Source: Hyphomicrobiales bacterium (GTDB lineage Bacteria > Pseudomonadota > Alphaproteobacteria > Rhizobiales > Rhizobiaceae). From it: 64,000 bases of DNA. Made by a program: the position numbers and the translations under genes. Below the pieces are notes generated by a model. The model was not told where the DNA came from. It saw only the letters and a list, made by a program, of their open reading frames with translations, and did no database searches. Shown in pieces: positions 50,635 through 61,200 of this stretch. The stretch's first letter is position 1. Every line of letters starts with the position of its first letter. Location of the stretch: assembly GCA_900472925.1 (NCBI GenBank), contig UCJU01000008.1, positions 1 through 64,000 of the forward strand, given 5' to 3'.

Positions 50635-50937
50635 ATGAACCTCACACCCCGAGAAAAAGACAAGCTTCTGATTTCCATGGCCGCGATGGTGGCACGTCGC
50701 CGCTTGGAGCGCGGCGTCAAGCTCAATTACCCCGAGGCGATTGCGCTGATCTCCGACTTCGTGGTGGAAGGTGCCCGTGATGGCCGCGCCGTGTCGGAAC
50801 TGATGGAGGCTGGCGCGCATGTCATCACCCGTGATCAGGTGATGGAAGGCATTGCCGAGATGATCCACGACGTTCAGGTGGAAGCGACATTTCCCGATGG
50901 CACCAAGCTTGTGACTGTCCACGAACCAATTCGTTGA
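50635..50937 (+). CDS. ureA: Urease gamma subunit
   Basis: 100 residues from ATG 50635, the standard length. [60 protein letters not shown], then [37 protein letters not shown], almost textbook UreA. Part of the (UreABC)3 enzyme hydrolysing urea to ammonia and carbamate. Follows ureD by 76 bp and precedes the DUF1272 gene by 9 bp. Confidence 0.97.
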   Translation: MNLTPREKDKLLISMAAMVARRRLERGVKLNYPEAIALISDFVVEGARDGRAVSELMEAGAHVITRDQVMEGIAEMIHDVQVEATFPDGTKLVTVHEPIR

Positions 50938-50946
50938 GGTGATGCC

Positions 50947-51204
50947 ATGGCCTTGGAACTTCGCCCAAACTGCGAGTGCTGCGACAGGGACCTGCCGCCC
51001 GATAGCCTTGATGCGATGATGTGCTCATTCGAATGCACCTATTGCCGGGATTGCGCCACCACGGTTTTAAAGGGCATGTGCCCCAATTGCGGCGGTGAGC
51101 TGGTGCGGCGTCCCGTACGTCGGGCTGCAAAGCTGGTGAACAATCCGGCTTCAACGAAACGGGTTCTGAAAGCCGAAGGCTGCGCACCGGTCAAAGCGGC
51201 GTGA
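50947..51204 (+). CDS. DUF1272 cysteine-rich zinc-ribbon protein
   Basis: 85 residues with nine cysteines in the first 50: [51 protein letters not shown], which is the DUF1272 pattern. Cys9, 11, 12, 26, 30, 33, 36, 45 and 48 could bind one or two metals. The basic tail ([13 protein letters not shown]) is not conserved-looking. It lies between ureA and ureB with short gaps, so it is part of the urease transcript. A role in nickel or zinc handling is possible but unproven. Confidence 0.85.
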   Translation: MALELRPNCECCDRDLPPDSLDAMMCSFECTYCRDCATTVLKGMCPNCGGELVRRPVRRAAKLVNNPASTKRVLKAEGCAPVKAA

Positions 51205-51221
51205 CGATAAAGGAAAAGATC

Positions 51222-51527
51222 ATGATTCCAGGTGAAGTCATTGCGGCAGAGGGCGAGATCGAGCTCAATGCGGGTCAGCCGACCGTAACGATCGAAGTTG
51301 CCAATACCGGCGACAGGCCTGTTCAGGTCGGTAGTCACTATCACTTTGCCGAAACCAATGCCGCCCTGCATTTCGAGCGTGACAGGGCGCGCGGTATGCG
51401 GTTGGACATTCCCGCCGGAACTGCGGTTCGTTTCGAGCCCGGCCAGAAGCGGGAGGTGACCCTGGTGCCGCTTTCCGGCAAGCGGGAAGTCTATGGCTTC
51501 CGTAAGCTCGTCATGGGGAAGCTTTGA
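51222..51527 (+). CDS. ureB: Urease beta subunit
   Basis: 101 residues from ATG 51222 (AAAGGAAAAG site); a GTG at 51201 overlapping the previous stop is also in frame. [86 protein letters not shown] is diagnostic. Structural subunit of urease. Its stop overlaps the region of the LprI-like start. Confidence 0.97.
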   Translation: MIPGEVIAAEGEIELNAGQPTVTIEVANTGDRPVQVGSHYHFAETNAALHFERDRARGMRLDIPAGTAVRFEPGQKREVTLVPLSGKREVYGFRKLVMGKL

Positions 51528-51529
51528 CC

Positions 51530-51964
51530 ATGAGATCAAAGTCTTTCCGTTTTTTGCTGTCAGGCATTTTTCTTTTGGGCGTAGCGCTGAATTCTGGCTT
51601 CCAGTTCAGTGAGGCGCATGCGCAGGACACGCCCAATTGTGCTGAGCCGACAACCCAGTCGGAAATGACGGAATGTGCTGGTCTTGATTACGAAAAAGCC
51701 GATGGCGAACTGAATGCGGAATACCAGAAAATCCGCAAGGTGCTGAAGGATCGGGACAAGGCATCCGACGACAGTTCCGATAGTGCCGCCGATGCCCTGG
51801 TGGCATCGCAGCGCGCCTGGGTTGCCTTTCGCGACGCCAATTGTGAGGTCGCCGGTTTTCAGGCGCGTGGCGGCAGCATGGAGCCGATGCTCGTCTCGTC
51901 CTGTCTTGCCGATATGAGCCGCAAGCGCTCTGAAGAGCTTCGAAATCTTTCGGAGGGATTCTGA
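51530..51964 (+). CDS. LprI/DUF1311-family periplasmic protein
   Basis: 144 residues from ATG 51530 (a TTG at 51524 adds two). Signal peptide SKSFRFLLSGIFLLGVALNSGFQFSEAHA. The mature protein has the LprI (DUF1311) pattern: NCAEPTTQSEMTECAGLDYEKADGELNAEYQKIRKVLKD, SQRAWVAFRDANCEVAGFQARGGSMEPMLVSSCLADMSRKRSEEL, with four cysteines (two predicted disulfides). LprI of Mycobacterium inhibits lysozyme, but most members are uncharacterised. It is embedded between ureB and the glycosyltransferase-like gene, 6 bp from the latter. Confidence 0.85.
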   Translation: MRSKSFRFLLSGIFLLGVALNSGFQFSEAHAQDTPNCAEPTTQSEMTECAGLDYEKADGELNAEYQKIRKVLKDRDKASDDSSDSAADALVASQRAWVAFRDANCEVAGFQARGGSMEPMLVSSCLADMSRKRSEELRNLSEGF

Positions 51965-51969
51965 CAGCC

Positions 51970-52614
51970 ATGGGACAGCGGATCGTCATCGTTGGAAACG
52001 GAGAGATCAATGAGGGAGTGGCTGATATGATCAACGGCTTCGACCTCGTTATTCGTTTCAATGATTGTCGCTCCCTTGGCCCCGGTGGTGAAAAGACCGA
52101 CATTGTCGCCGTTTGCAACACAGGGCGGCCTGGCAAGGCGATGACGCAAGATGTGCTCTGGAAAGAGAGCGCAGCGGTGAAGCAGGCGACGGCGATTTGG
52201 TCGGTACGGCACCCTGCGAAATTCGCTGAGATGCAGCCGCACATTCTCCAGCACTGGCCGGAGCTGGACGATTTCTGCTCGGATTACAGCGACGCTTTTG
52301 CGGCAATCGCCACCTCATCCGGCAAGGAGCATCTTATCATTCCGCGTGAGGTGCATGACGAACTCGACCGACAACTGTCTGCGGTGGCTGTCGATCCCTA
52401 TGTTTGCCCAAGCGGCGGACTTTTGACGATCGCTCATGTTCTATCCCTGAATGAAACCCAAAAAGACACCGTGTTCATCGTTGGGTTTGGTCACCAGGGG
52501 TGGAACGGCCACCCATTCAATGCCGAAAAACAACTGGTCAGCGATTGGAAAGCCGCTGGCCGCTTATCCTCTCTTTCGCATCCTCCGCTTTCCTCCGCCT
52601 CCCAAGGAGCCTGA
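51970..52614 (+). CDS. Urease-operon accessory protein, glycosyltransferase family 29-like
   Basis: 214 residues. Features recalling family-29 sialyltransferases: IVIVGNGEI at 5-13, [24 protein letters not shown] at 26-49 (resembling the sialyl L-motif) and [38 protein letters not shown] at 147-184 (resembling the S-motif). No signal peptide or membrane helix. In rhizobial genomes similar proteins are labelled only 'urease operon accessory protein'. It lies 6 bp from ureC, inside the operon. The acceptor and donor are unknown, and the family match is by motif only. Confidence 0.7.
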   Translation: MGQRIVIVGNGEINEGVADMINGFDLVIRFNDCRSLGPGGEKTDIVAVCNTGRPGKAMTQDVLWKESAAVKQATAIWSVRHPAKFAEMQPHILQHWPELDDFCSDYSDAFAAIATSSGKEHLIIPREVHDELDRQLSAVAVDPYVCPSGGLLTIAHVLSLNETQKDTVFIVGFGHQGWNGHPFNAEKQLVSDWKAAGRLSSLSHPPLSSASQGA

Positions 52615-52619
52615 TTTTC

Positions 52620-54329
52620 ATGCCTTACAAGATTTCCCGCGCCTCCTATGCCAGCATGTTCGGCCCCACCGTTGGTGACAAGGTACGGCTGGCCGATACC
52701 GAACTCTTCATCGAAATCGAAAAAGATTTCACGACCTACGGTGAAGAGGTCAAGTTCGGCGGCGGCAAGGTTATACGTGATGGCATGGGGCAAAGCCAGG
52801 CAACGCGGGCCGAGGGCGCTGTCGACACCGTCATCACCAACGTCGTGATTGTCGATCATAGCGGCGTCTACAAGGCGGATGTCGGCCTGAAGGACGGGCG
52901 TATTTTCGCCATTGGCAAGGCAGGCAACCCCGATACGCAGCCCGGTGTCACCATCATCGTCGGCCCCTCGACGGAGGCAATCGCCGGGGAGGGCAAGATT
53001 CTGACTGCTGGCGGCATGGATGCGCATATCCACTTCATCTGCCCGCAACAGATCGAGGAAGCCCTGATGAGCGGCGTAACCACCATGCTGGGCGGCGGCT
53101 CCGGCCCCGCGCACGGAACGCTGGCGACCACGTGCACGGGCGCATGGCACATCGAGCGCATGATCGAAAGCTTCGATGCGTTTCCAATGAACCTCGCTCT
53201 TGCCGGCAAGGGCAATGCTTCGCTACCGGCACCACTGGAAGAGATGATTCTCGCAGGCGCTTCCTCACTGAAGCTGCATGAGGATTGGGGAACGACACCG
53301 GCCGCGATCGACAATTGCCTGACGGTTGCTGACCAGTTCGACGTACAGGTGATGATCCATACCGATACCCTGAATGAAAGCGGCTTCGTGGAGGACACGG
53401 TCGCTGCCATCAATGGGCGAACCATTCACGCGTTCCATACGGAAGGGGCAGGCGGCGGGCATGCGCCCGATATCATCAAGATATGCGGCAATCCCAACGT
53501 CATTCCGTCGTCCACGAACCCGACCCGTCCTTACACGATCAACACGCTGGCAGAGCATCTGGACATGCTCATGGTCTGCCATCACCTGTCGCCATCCATT
53601 CCTGAGGACATCGCTTTTGCGGAAAGTCGCATTCGCAAGGAAACGATTGCGGCGGAAGACATTCTGCATGATCTGGGGGCGTTTTCGATCATTTCGTCGG
53701 ACAGTCAGGCCATGGGTCGTGTCGGTGAAGTTGCCATCCGCACATGGCAGACGGCTGACAAGATGAAGCGTCAGCGTGGCCGCCTGAAGGAAGAAACGGG
53801 CGACAATGACAATTTCCGCGTTCGCCGCTACATCGCAAAATACACGATCAATCCGGCTATCGCCCACGGCATCAGCCACGAGATCGGCTCTGTCGAGGTC
53901 GGCAAGCGTGCCGATCTGGTGCTGTGGAACCCGGCATTCTTCGGTGTGAAACCGGAAATGGTGCTGTTGGGCGGCTCCATTGCGGCTGCACCCATGGGCG
54001 ATCCCAACGCGTCGATCCCGACCCCGCAGCCAATGCATTACCGGCCGATGTTTGCCGCCCACGGCAAACTGCTGACCAATTCCTCGGTGACGTTCGTATC
54101 GCAGGCGTCGCTGGATGGCGGGATCGTGCAGCGGCTGGGCGTTGCCAAGAAACTGCTGGCGGTGCGCAATGTGCGCGGTGGTATTTCCAAGGCATCCATG
54201 ATCCATAACTCTTTGACGCCGCACATCGAAGTCGATCCTGAAACCTATGAGGTGAGGGCAGACGGCGAGCTTTTGACGTGCGAACCGGCGACCGTGCTGC
54301 CGATGGCGCAACGCTACTTCCTGTTTTGA
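52620..54329 (+). CDS. ureC: Urease alpha subunit
   Basis: 569 residues from ATG 52620 (AAGGAG 10 nt upstream). Active-site residues are intact: His136 and His138 (GGMDAHIHF), carbamylated Lys218 and His220 (SLKLHEDWG), His247 (MIHTDTL), His273 ([11 protein letters not shown]), mobile-flap Cys320-His321 (MVCHHLSP) and Asp361 ([10 protein letters not shown]). Binds two Ni ions and hydrolyses urea. In this operon ureB and ureC are separated by two non-urease genes. Confidence 0.98.
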   Translation: MPYKISRASYASMFGPTVGDKVRLADTELFIEIEKDFTTYGEEVKFGGGKVIRDGMGQSQATRAEGAVDTVITNVVIVDHSGVYKADVGLKDGRIFAIGKAGNPDTQPGVTIIVGPSTEAIAGEGKILTAGGMDAHIHFICPQQIEEALMSGVTTMLGGGSGPAHGTLATTCTGAWHIERMIESFDAFPMNLALAGKGNASLPAPLEEMILAGASSLKLHEDWGTTPAAIDNCLTVADQFDVQVMIHTDTLNESGFVEDTVAAINGRTIHAFHTEGAGGGHAPDIIKICGNPNVIPSSTNPTRPYTINTLAEHLDMLMVCHHLSPSIPEDIAFAESRIRKETIAAEDILHDLGAFSIISSDSQAMGRVGEVAIRTWQTADKMKRQRGRLKEETGDNDNFRVRRYIAKYTINPAIAHGISHEIGSVEVGKRADLVLWNPAFFGVKPEMVLLGGSIAAAPMGDPNASIPTPQPMHYRPMFAAHGKLLTNSSVTFVSQASLDGGIVQRLGVAKKLLAVRNVRGGISKASMIHNSLTPHIEVDPETYEVRADGELLTCEPATVLPMAQRYFLF

Positions 54330-54485
54330 GGATCATCTGAAGCACCAACCGTTTCGTCCTGTGCATGACTGCCCTGCGGGGCCATGTTTTTGCTGCACTG
54401 CAAACGTTTTTGCGGTATCGCAGGGTCGGTTTCAGAGGTGAATTGTTCCCAAGGCTTTTCACGCACACTTGCACAGGAGAAAACT

Positions 54486-55022
54486 ATGCTCGGTAAAAAA
54501 GTGCCCGCCGTTACCTTCCGCACGCGTGTTCGCGATGAGGCCGTGGGTGGCCCAAACCCTTACCGTTGGCAGGATCTCACCTCCGACGATTACTTCAAGG
54601 GCAAGAAGGTCATTCTCTTCTCCCTTCCCGGCGCGTTCACGCCGACATGCTCAACCTATCAGCTTCCCGACTTCGAAAAGCTGACGCCGGAGTTTCATGC
54701 GCTGGGCATCGACGATATCTATTGTCTGTCGGTCAATGATGCTTTCGTCATGAACGCATGGGCCAAGGGCCAGCAGCTCGAGAACGTCAAGGTTATCCCA
54801 GATGGTTCGGGCGAATTTACGCGCAAAATGGGAATGCTCGTCGCCAAGGATAATCTCGGTTTCGGCATGCGTTCCTGGCGCTATGCCGCCATCATCAACG
54901 ATGGCGTTGTCGAACAATGGTTCGAGGAAGAGGGTTATTCGGACAATTGCGAAAGCGATCCTTACGGCGTGTCCTCGCCACAGAATATTCTGGAAAACCT
55001 GAAGGCACGCATAGCGGCCTGA
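54486..55022 (+). CDS. Peroxiredoxin (Prx5/AhpC-TSA type)
   Basis: 178 residues from ATG 54486 (AGGAG 7 nt upstream). LFSLPGAFTPTCSTYQLPDFEKLTPEFHALGIDDIYCLSVNDAFVMNAWAKGQ is the Prx5 core with peroxidatic Cys55, then DGSGEFTRKMGMLVAKDNLGFGMRSWRYAAIINDGVVEQWFEE. Reduces hydroperoxides using glutathione or thioredoxin systems. It is separated from ureC by 156 bp and ends in a strong terminator, so it is probably an independent gene inserted into the urease cluster. Confidence 0.92.
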   Translation: MLGKKVPAVTFRTRVRDEAVGGPNPYRWQDLTSDDYFKGKKVILFSLPGAFTPTCSTYQLPDFEKLTPEFHALGIDDIYCLSVNDAFVMNAWAKGQQLENVKVIPDGSGEFTRKMGMLVAKDNLGFGMRSWRYAAIINDGVVEQWFEEEGYSDNCESDPYGVSSPQNILENLKARIAA

Positions 55023-55042
55023 TCTTTTTGAATTCTGATCTG

Positions 55043-55069
55043 AAAACCCGGAAGCAATTCCGGGTTTTT
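55043..55069 (+). terminator. Peroxiredoxin-gene terminator
   Basis: 11-bp stem AAAACCCGGAA / TTCCGGGTTTT with a GCAA loop and T5. It separates the ureDABC part of the cluster from ureEFG. Confidence 0.9.
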
Positions 55070-55390
55070 GTTTTGCCGCGCTGTTTTAGGGCTATGGAAT
55101 ATTAATATATACGACGCTGCATGAGCAAAAATATATATAATGTATGTCAAATATCAGCGATAAGCCCAGCCCGCCAAGTCTAACGAAACGGAAGGGTCAA
55201 AAGCGCATCGTGCGCTGAAATTAAAGGGTTTGGTCAGTACGTGTATTGGGTTGCATTCCACGCCCGGTATACACGTGTCCCGCAAAATTATTCCACAAAT
55301 ATACCTCTGGTAGTTAAAAGTTTAGGAATTTCATTTACTACCAGCCAATCTCTGATCATTATCGATTATGTCATGCAAGGGTGGGGTGTG
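55070..55390. other. AT-rich region before the GGDEF gene
   Basis: About 320 bp with ATATAT-rich stretches near 55100-55140. The reading frame of the GGDEF protein stays open back to 55241, but the leader is not protein-like. Probably promoter DNA for the GGDEF gene. Nothing else was recognised. Confidence 0.35.
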
Positions 55391-56224
55391 ATGACTGACC
55401 GTTTGAGGAAATTTGTTTCGTTAGAAATGAGTTTGAGCGACCCCGGCGAGGGCCAAGATCTTCGCACATTTGCCGCCAAAATGGTGTTCATTTCCATCAT
55501 CATGTCGGTCATGGTGAGCTGCGTCGTCATTGCCGTGGCAGGTTTTTTCAATGCCTTGCCTTTGCCGATGCTGGAAGCGTTGGTTTATAGCGTCATCATG
55601 GCATGGATCGTCGGCGGAATCGTCACGGGCGTGATGTGCTCGGTCCTTGGAAACGCCATTCGCAAGTTGCACGCGTCGCATGCCGAGTTCGAACGTTTGA
55701 GCAAGACCGATACTCTCTCGGGACTGGCCAATAGACGTGCCTTCAACCAATGCTTCGAAGAGGTCGAGGACGATGCCTCGCTGGCCATCTTCGACCTTGA
55801 TCGTTTCAAGAGCATCAACGACAATCACGGTCACGCCGCTGGGGACATCGTCATAAAAAGGGCCGCCGCGGCCATCGAGGATGTCTTTGGTGAATTTCAC
55901 TGCGTGGCGCGGCTGGGTGGCGAAGAGTTTGCGGTGATCGTTCGCGGCGGACTGCGCAAGGATCGCCTGACGTTGATCGAACTGGCGCGCATTCGCGTGT
56001 CCTGCCTGACCATTAATTTCAACGGAACACAGTTGCAGACCACCGTCTCCGTCGGTGTCGCAGATATTGAGCCGTCACGCTCCAAACACGATACGTTCGC
56101 CTCGGCTGACAAGGCCCTTTATCTCGCGAAAGCGTCGGGCCGCAATTGCGTTTGTCATGAGGAAGAATTGCAGCTGTCCCATGCCGTCGAGAGCCTCAAG
56201 TCGGCACTGCTGGTCGCCTCTTAA
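55391..56224 (+). CDS. Diguanylate cyclase with N-terminal membrane region
   Basis: 277 residues from ATG 55391 (AAGGGTGGGG upstream; an ATG at 55370 is an alternative). Two helices at about 31-55 (MVFISIIMSVMVSCVVIAVAGFF) and 62-87 (EALVYSVIMAWIVGGIVTGVMC). GGDEF domain 104-260: KTDTLSGLANRRAFNQ, LAIFDLDRFKSINDNHGHAAGD, and an active-type GGEEF at 176-180. No RxxD inhibitory site is obvious. Makes cyclic di-GMP at the membrane. It interrupts the urease cluster between the peroxiredoxin gene and ureE. Confidence 0.9.
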   Translation: MTDRLRKFVSLEMSLSDPGEGQDLRTFAAKMVFISIIMSVMVSCVVIAVAGFFNALPLPMLEALVYSVIMAWIVGGIVTGVMCSVLGNAIRKLHASHAEFERLSKTDTLSGLANRRAFNQCFEEVEDDASLAIFDLDRFKSINDNHGHAAGDIVIKRAAAAIEDVFGEFHCVARLGGEEFAVIVRGGLRKDRLTLIELARIRVSCLTINFNGTQLQTTVSVGVADIEPSRSKHDTFASADKALYLAKASGRNCVCHEEELQLSHAVESLKSALLVAS

Positions 56225-56331
56225 GGCGGTTGTCGCGCTGGGCAGTGCAGCGCATTTTCTCAGGTGTGACTTGCATTCGATCTCTCGATCATCCAAGTTT
56301 CGCAGAGACGTAAACTCATCCTGGAAATCTC

Positions 56332-56811
56332 ATGCTGCGCGTACAATCCTATCTCCCCGTCGGCACACCTGCAGACGAACCGACCGGTTATGTCACTCTT
56401 GCCCATGACCAGCGACACCTGCGCCGCAAGCTGCTGCATCTTCAAAATGATGAGATGGTCATGCTCGATCTGAAGGAGCCCGTGCTGTTTGCGCATGGCG
56501 ATCTGCTGGTCATTGAAAACGGTGATCTGGTCGAGGTCCGCGCAGCCGATGAGAAGCTGTTCGAAGTGACGGCAAAAAACACACTTCACCTCATCGAACT
56601 CGCCTGGCATCTGGGCAACCGCCATCTCCCGGCGCAGATTGAGGAGGGTCGCATCCTGATTCTTCGTGACCACGTCATCCGGTCCATGCTGGAAGGTCTT
56701 GGTGCGACAGTGCGGGAGGTGGAGGAAGCGTTCCAGCCTGCGCGCGGTGCCTATCATGCCCATGGCGGCCACTCCCATGGTCACGATCACAGCCACCACA
56801 GCCATGATTGA
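56332..56811 (+). CDS. ureE: Urease accessory nickel chaperone UreE
   Basis: 159 residues. UreE N-terminal ([47 protein letters not shown]) and C-terminal metal-binding domain ([43 protein letters not shown]). The tail [18 protein letters not shown] has eight histidines, giving high nickel capacity. Passes nickel to UreG. It precedes ureF by 3 bp. Confidence 0.95.
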   Translation: MLRVQSYLPVGTPADEPTGYVTLAHDQRHLRRKLLHLQNDEMVMLDLKEPVLFAHGDLLVIENGDLVEVRAADEKLFEVTAKNTLHLIELAWHLGNRHLPAQIEEGRILILRDHVIRSMLEGLGATVREVEEAFQPARGAYHAHGGHSHGHDHSHHSHD

Positions 56812-56814
56812 TCG

Positions 56815-57486
56815 ATGACGACCAAGCGCAGCGTCGATGCCTTATTGCGCCTGCTGGCGTGGATGTCGCCGGCTTTTCCGGTCGGTGCCTTCTCCTATTC
56901 CGGTGGACTGGAAACTGCGGTCAACGACCGACGTCTTGCGACGGCCCATGATCTTCGTGACTGGATCGGCCTGCTTCTGCATCGAGGGACGCTTTGGAAC
57001 GACGCTGTTTTGTTGGCGCATGCCTGGCGATGCCATGATGACGCTCACGAATTGGCTGAACTGGCGGCCCTTGCGCAGGCGCTGGCCGGTTCTGCGGAGC
57101 GCTACCGTGAAACGGTTTTGCTGGGCGATGCCTTCATGGATGCCGCCACCGCCTGGCCGCATGACGTGTTCGACCGCCTGAAGAAGGGAACGCCTTACCC
57201 AATCTCGGTGGGTGCCATATCGGCGGCCCATGGTGTTGCTATTGAGGACACGCTGGCGGCCTATCTGCACTCCGGCGTGTCGCAATTCATATCTGCGGGC
57301 ATCCGCCTGGGTGTCGCAGGTCAGAAGGACGGTGTCGCCATTCTCGCGCATCTGGAAACCGACATCGCATCCGTGGCGGACCGTGCGGCGGCGTCAACGC
57401 TGGATGATCTGGGCTCCGCCACCATTCTTGCGGACACGGCGTCTATGCGCCATGAAATACAGCAGACACGGCTATTCCGCTCATGA
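56815..57486 (+). CDS. ureF: Urease accessory protein UreF
   Basis: 223 residues. [46 protein letters not shown] is the UreF hallmark start, then [31 protein letters not shown] and [39 protein letters not shown]. The all-helical scaffold of the UreDFG maturation complex; it sits between UreD and the GTPase UreG. It overlaps the region just before the ureG start. Confidence 0.95.
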   Translation: MTTKRSVDALLRLLAWMSPAFPVGAFSYSGGLETAVNDRRLATAHDLRDWIGLLLHRGTLWNDAVLLAHAWRCHDDAHELAELAALAQALAGSAERYRETVLLGDAFMDAATAWPHDVFDRLKKGTPYPISVGAISAAHGVAIEDTLAAYLHSGVSQFISAGIRLGVAGQKDGVAILAHLETDIASVADRAAASTLDDLGSATILADTASMRHEIQQTRLFRS

Positions 57487-57533
57487 GCTTTGAGACCGCC
57501 AATGTGGAACATATCATCTGGAAGGGAAATGAA

Positions 57534-58145
<612 letters not shown>

Positions 58146-58192
58146 GACGCGGAGCCGCTAAACGGCTTTGGTTTTGATAACGGTAGGAAAAG

Positions 58193-58221
58193 AAAACGCC
58201 GGGCGGTGCCCGGCGTTTTTT
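58193..58221. terminator. Terminator between ureG and the RND pump gene
   Basis: 12-bp stem AAAACGCCGGGC / GCCCGGCGTTTT with a GGT loop and T6 on the plus strand. It can also stop the leftward pump transcript. Confidence 0.9.
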
Positions 58222-58238
58222 AATGCACGAGTGTGTGC

Positions 58239-61200
58239 TTACTCCGCCGCAAGTGGCGGAAGGCGCAGGACATTGTTGGAATTGCCAGTATTTTTCTGTC
58301 CTGGCCCGTTCTTCTCTTCGATGTTTGCCAGACGCTCTTCAAGGCCTGAGAGCGCGTCCTGATTGGTGCGTGTCGCTTGCGATAGCTCTTCGTTGGAAAG
58401 AACCGGATGTTCCTCTTCCTTCTTGCCGATGAAGCGACCGAAGAGGTGGGCGAGAAGCCGTGACAGGTCGTCCATGATCAAGAAGAACGCAGGCACCACG
58501 ATCAGCGACAGAACGGTCGAGACGATGATGCCGCCGATGACGGCGATAGCCATGGGTGCGCGGAACGAGCCACCTTCACCCACGCCCAGCGCTGACGGCA
58601 ACATGCCAGCGGACATGGCAATCGAGGTCATGATGATGGGGCGGGCGCGTTTGCGGCCAGCTTCCACCATGGCATGAACCCGTTCCAGCCCGTGACGGCG
58701 CATTTCGATGGCGAAATCCACCAGCAGAATGGCGTTCTTCGTGACAATACCCATGAGCATGAGAATGCCGATAAGGACGGGCATGGAGAGCGCCTTGTTG
58801 GTGATAATCAGGGCGAGCGCAACACCGCCGATGGCCAGCGGCAGCGAGAACAGGATGGTGAAGGGCTGAATGACATCCTTGAACAACAGGATGAGCACGA
58901 CCAGCACCAGCAGCAGGCCGAGAAGCATGGCATTGGTAAAGCCGCGCTGCATTTCGCCCTGCACCTTGGCGTCACCGCTTTCGGCCAAGCGAACGGATGC
59001 GGGCAGCTTGGCTTCGGCGACGATGCGTTTGAACTCGGCGGATGATGTATCGAGTGCGGTACCGAAAGGCACGTCCGACCCGATGGACACGACCCGGTTG
59101 CGATCATTGCGCTTGATGGAGCTTGGGCCTTCGGAATAGTCGATGTCGGCCACGCTGTAGAGCGGCACTGTCGCACCCGCTGCCGTCTTGATTTTCAGCG
59201 CACGGATCGCTGCCAGATCGCGACGGACATCGAGCGACGCCTGCACGCGGATGGGGATTTGCCGGTCATCCAGCGATATCTTCGTCAGCTGCGCATCGAT
59301 GTCACCGATGGTGGCGACACGCACGGTCTGCGAAATCTGCTGCGGGGTGATGCCGAGGCGGGCGATCTCATCCTTGCGCGGGCGAATCTGCAGTTCTGGC
59401 CGGGGCAGGGCACCTTCCGACGATACGTTGACGAGGATCGGCGAGGCGCGAAGATGCGATTCCAGAATGCCAACGGCGTTTTGCAAATCCTCTTCGCTCG
59501 AAGACAGGAAGTTGAAGCTCAATTCCCGTTCCGCACGGTCGTTGAGCTTGATGATGCGAACATCCGGGATGGTGTTGATGCTGGCAAATATATCCCGCTC
59601 GACATCCCATTGTGGACGCGTTCTGCCGGTGTCTTCCACTTTCGGCAGATGAGGGCCGATCAATGGAATGGAGCCAAGACCGTCATTCACAAGCGTTTTC
59701 AGCAGCGAGTGGTCGATGTGCTGGAGAATAACGCGCACGGTGGCGCGGCGCAGTTCCAGATCACCCTTTGGTGATGCACCGCCCAGGATGAAAACGCTCT
59801 CAACGCCGTTGATATCCTTCACGGCCTGATAGATTTTCGATGTCGTGGCGTCGGTCTCTTCAAGCGTCGCATTGGGTGGAAGCTCGATAGAGAGCACGAC
59901 ACGAGACGCATCGTCCGGCGGCAGGAAGCTGCCGGGAACGCCAGCCAGCAAAATGACGGAGCCGACCAGAAAGCCGATGGCGCCCAGCAGCGTCAGATAC
60001 CGCGCCCACCACCTGCTGGTCGTGGCTGTGACCATGCGCGTGTAGGTCTTCATCAACCAGCCGTCATTGTCGTGGTGGTCGTCCACCGCATCGCTCGCGC
60101 GCATGAAATAGGCGGCCATCAACGGGGTGATGAGGCGGGCAACCATGAGCGAGAAAAACACCGAGAAGGCGACGGTCAGGCCGAACTGGATGAAGTACTG
60201 GCCGGGAATGCCCGGCATGAAGGACACGGGTACGAAGACGGCAATGATGGTGAAACTGGTCGCAATCACCGCAAGGCCGATTTCATCGGCGGCTTCCAGC
60301 GAGGCGCGGTAGGGCGATTTGCCCATCTTTATGTGGCGTGAAATGTTTTCCACCTCCACGATGGCATCGTCCACAAGGATACCCGTTGCCAACGTCAAGG
60401 CGAGGAAGCTGACGAGATTGAGCGAAAAGCCCAGGACATCCATGATCCAGAAGGTGGGGATGGCTGACAGTGGCAAGGCCACCGCAGCGATCAGGGTCGC
60501 GCGCCAGTTTCGCAGGAACAGCAGCACCACAATGACGGCAAGAATGGAGCCTTCCACCAGCGTGTGAAGGGCGGCCTCGTAGTTGCCATAGGTGAAGTAG
60601 ACGGCATCATCAACCATTTCGATGGAGACATTGGGGTGGGCTGCGCGAACCTTGTCCAGGTTTTGTGCGACCGTTTCGGCAACGGAGACTTCGCTGGCTC
60701 CCTTTGAGCGGAAGACGGCAAAGGTTACACCCGGATTGCCATTGAAACGGGAGAATGATTTCGGCTCTTGGTAGGTATCGGTCACCTTTCCGAGTTCGGA
60801 CAGCTTCACGAAACGGCCGTTGGACAGCGAAATGGTGGTGTTGGAAAGCTGCGCCACATCCCGCGTGTCGCCCAGAGTGCGGATGGTTTGTTCGTTGCCC
60901 GCCACCTGTCCACGACCGGAGCCAAGATCGATGTTGGTGCCCCGCAGCTGTGCGTTCACATCCGATGCGGTGATGCCGTAAGCATCGAGCTTTGCCGGGT
61001 TGAGCGATACGCGCACTTCGCGGTCTGCGCCGCCGTAACGGTCGATCTTGCCGATGCCCGACTGCCCCTGAAGCGCCCGCTTGATCGTGTCATCCACGAA
61101 CCAGGACAGTTCTTCCAGTGTCATATTGGGTGACGAAACGGCAAAAGTCTGGATCGCCTGACCCTCGACATCGATCTTGCTGACGACGGGTTCTTCGATA

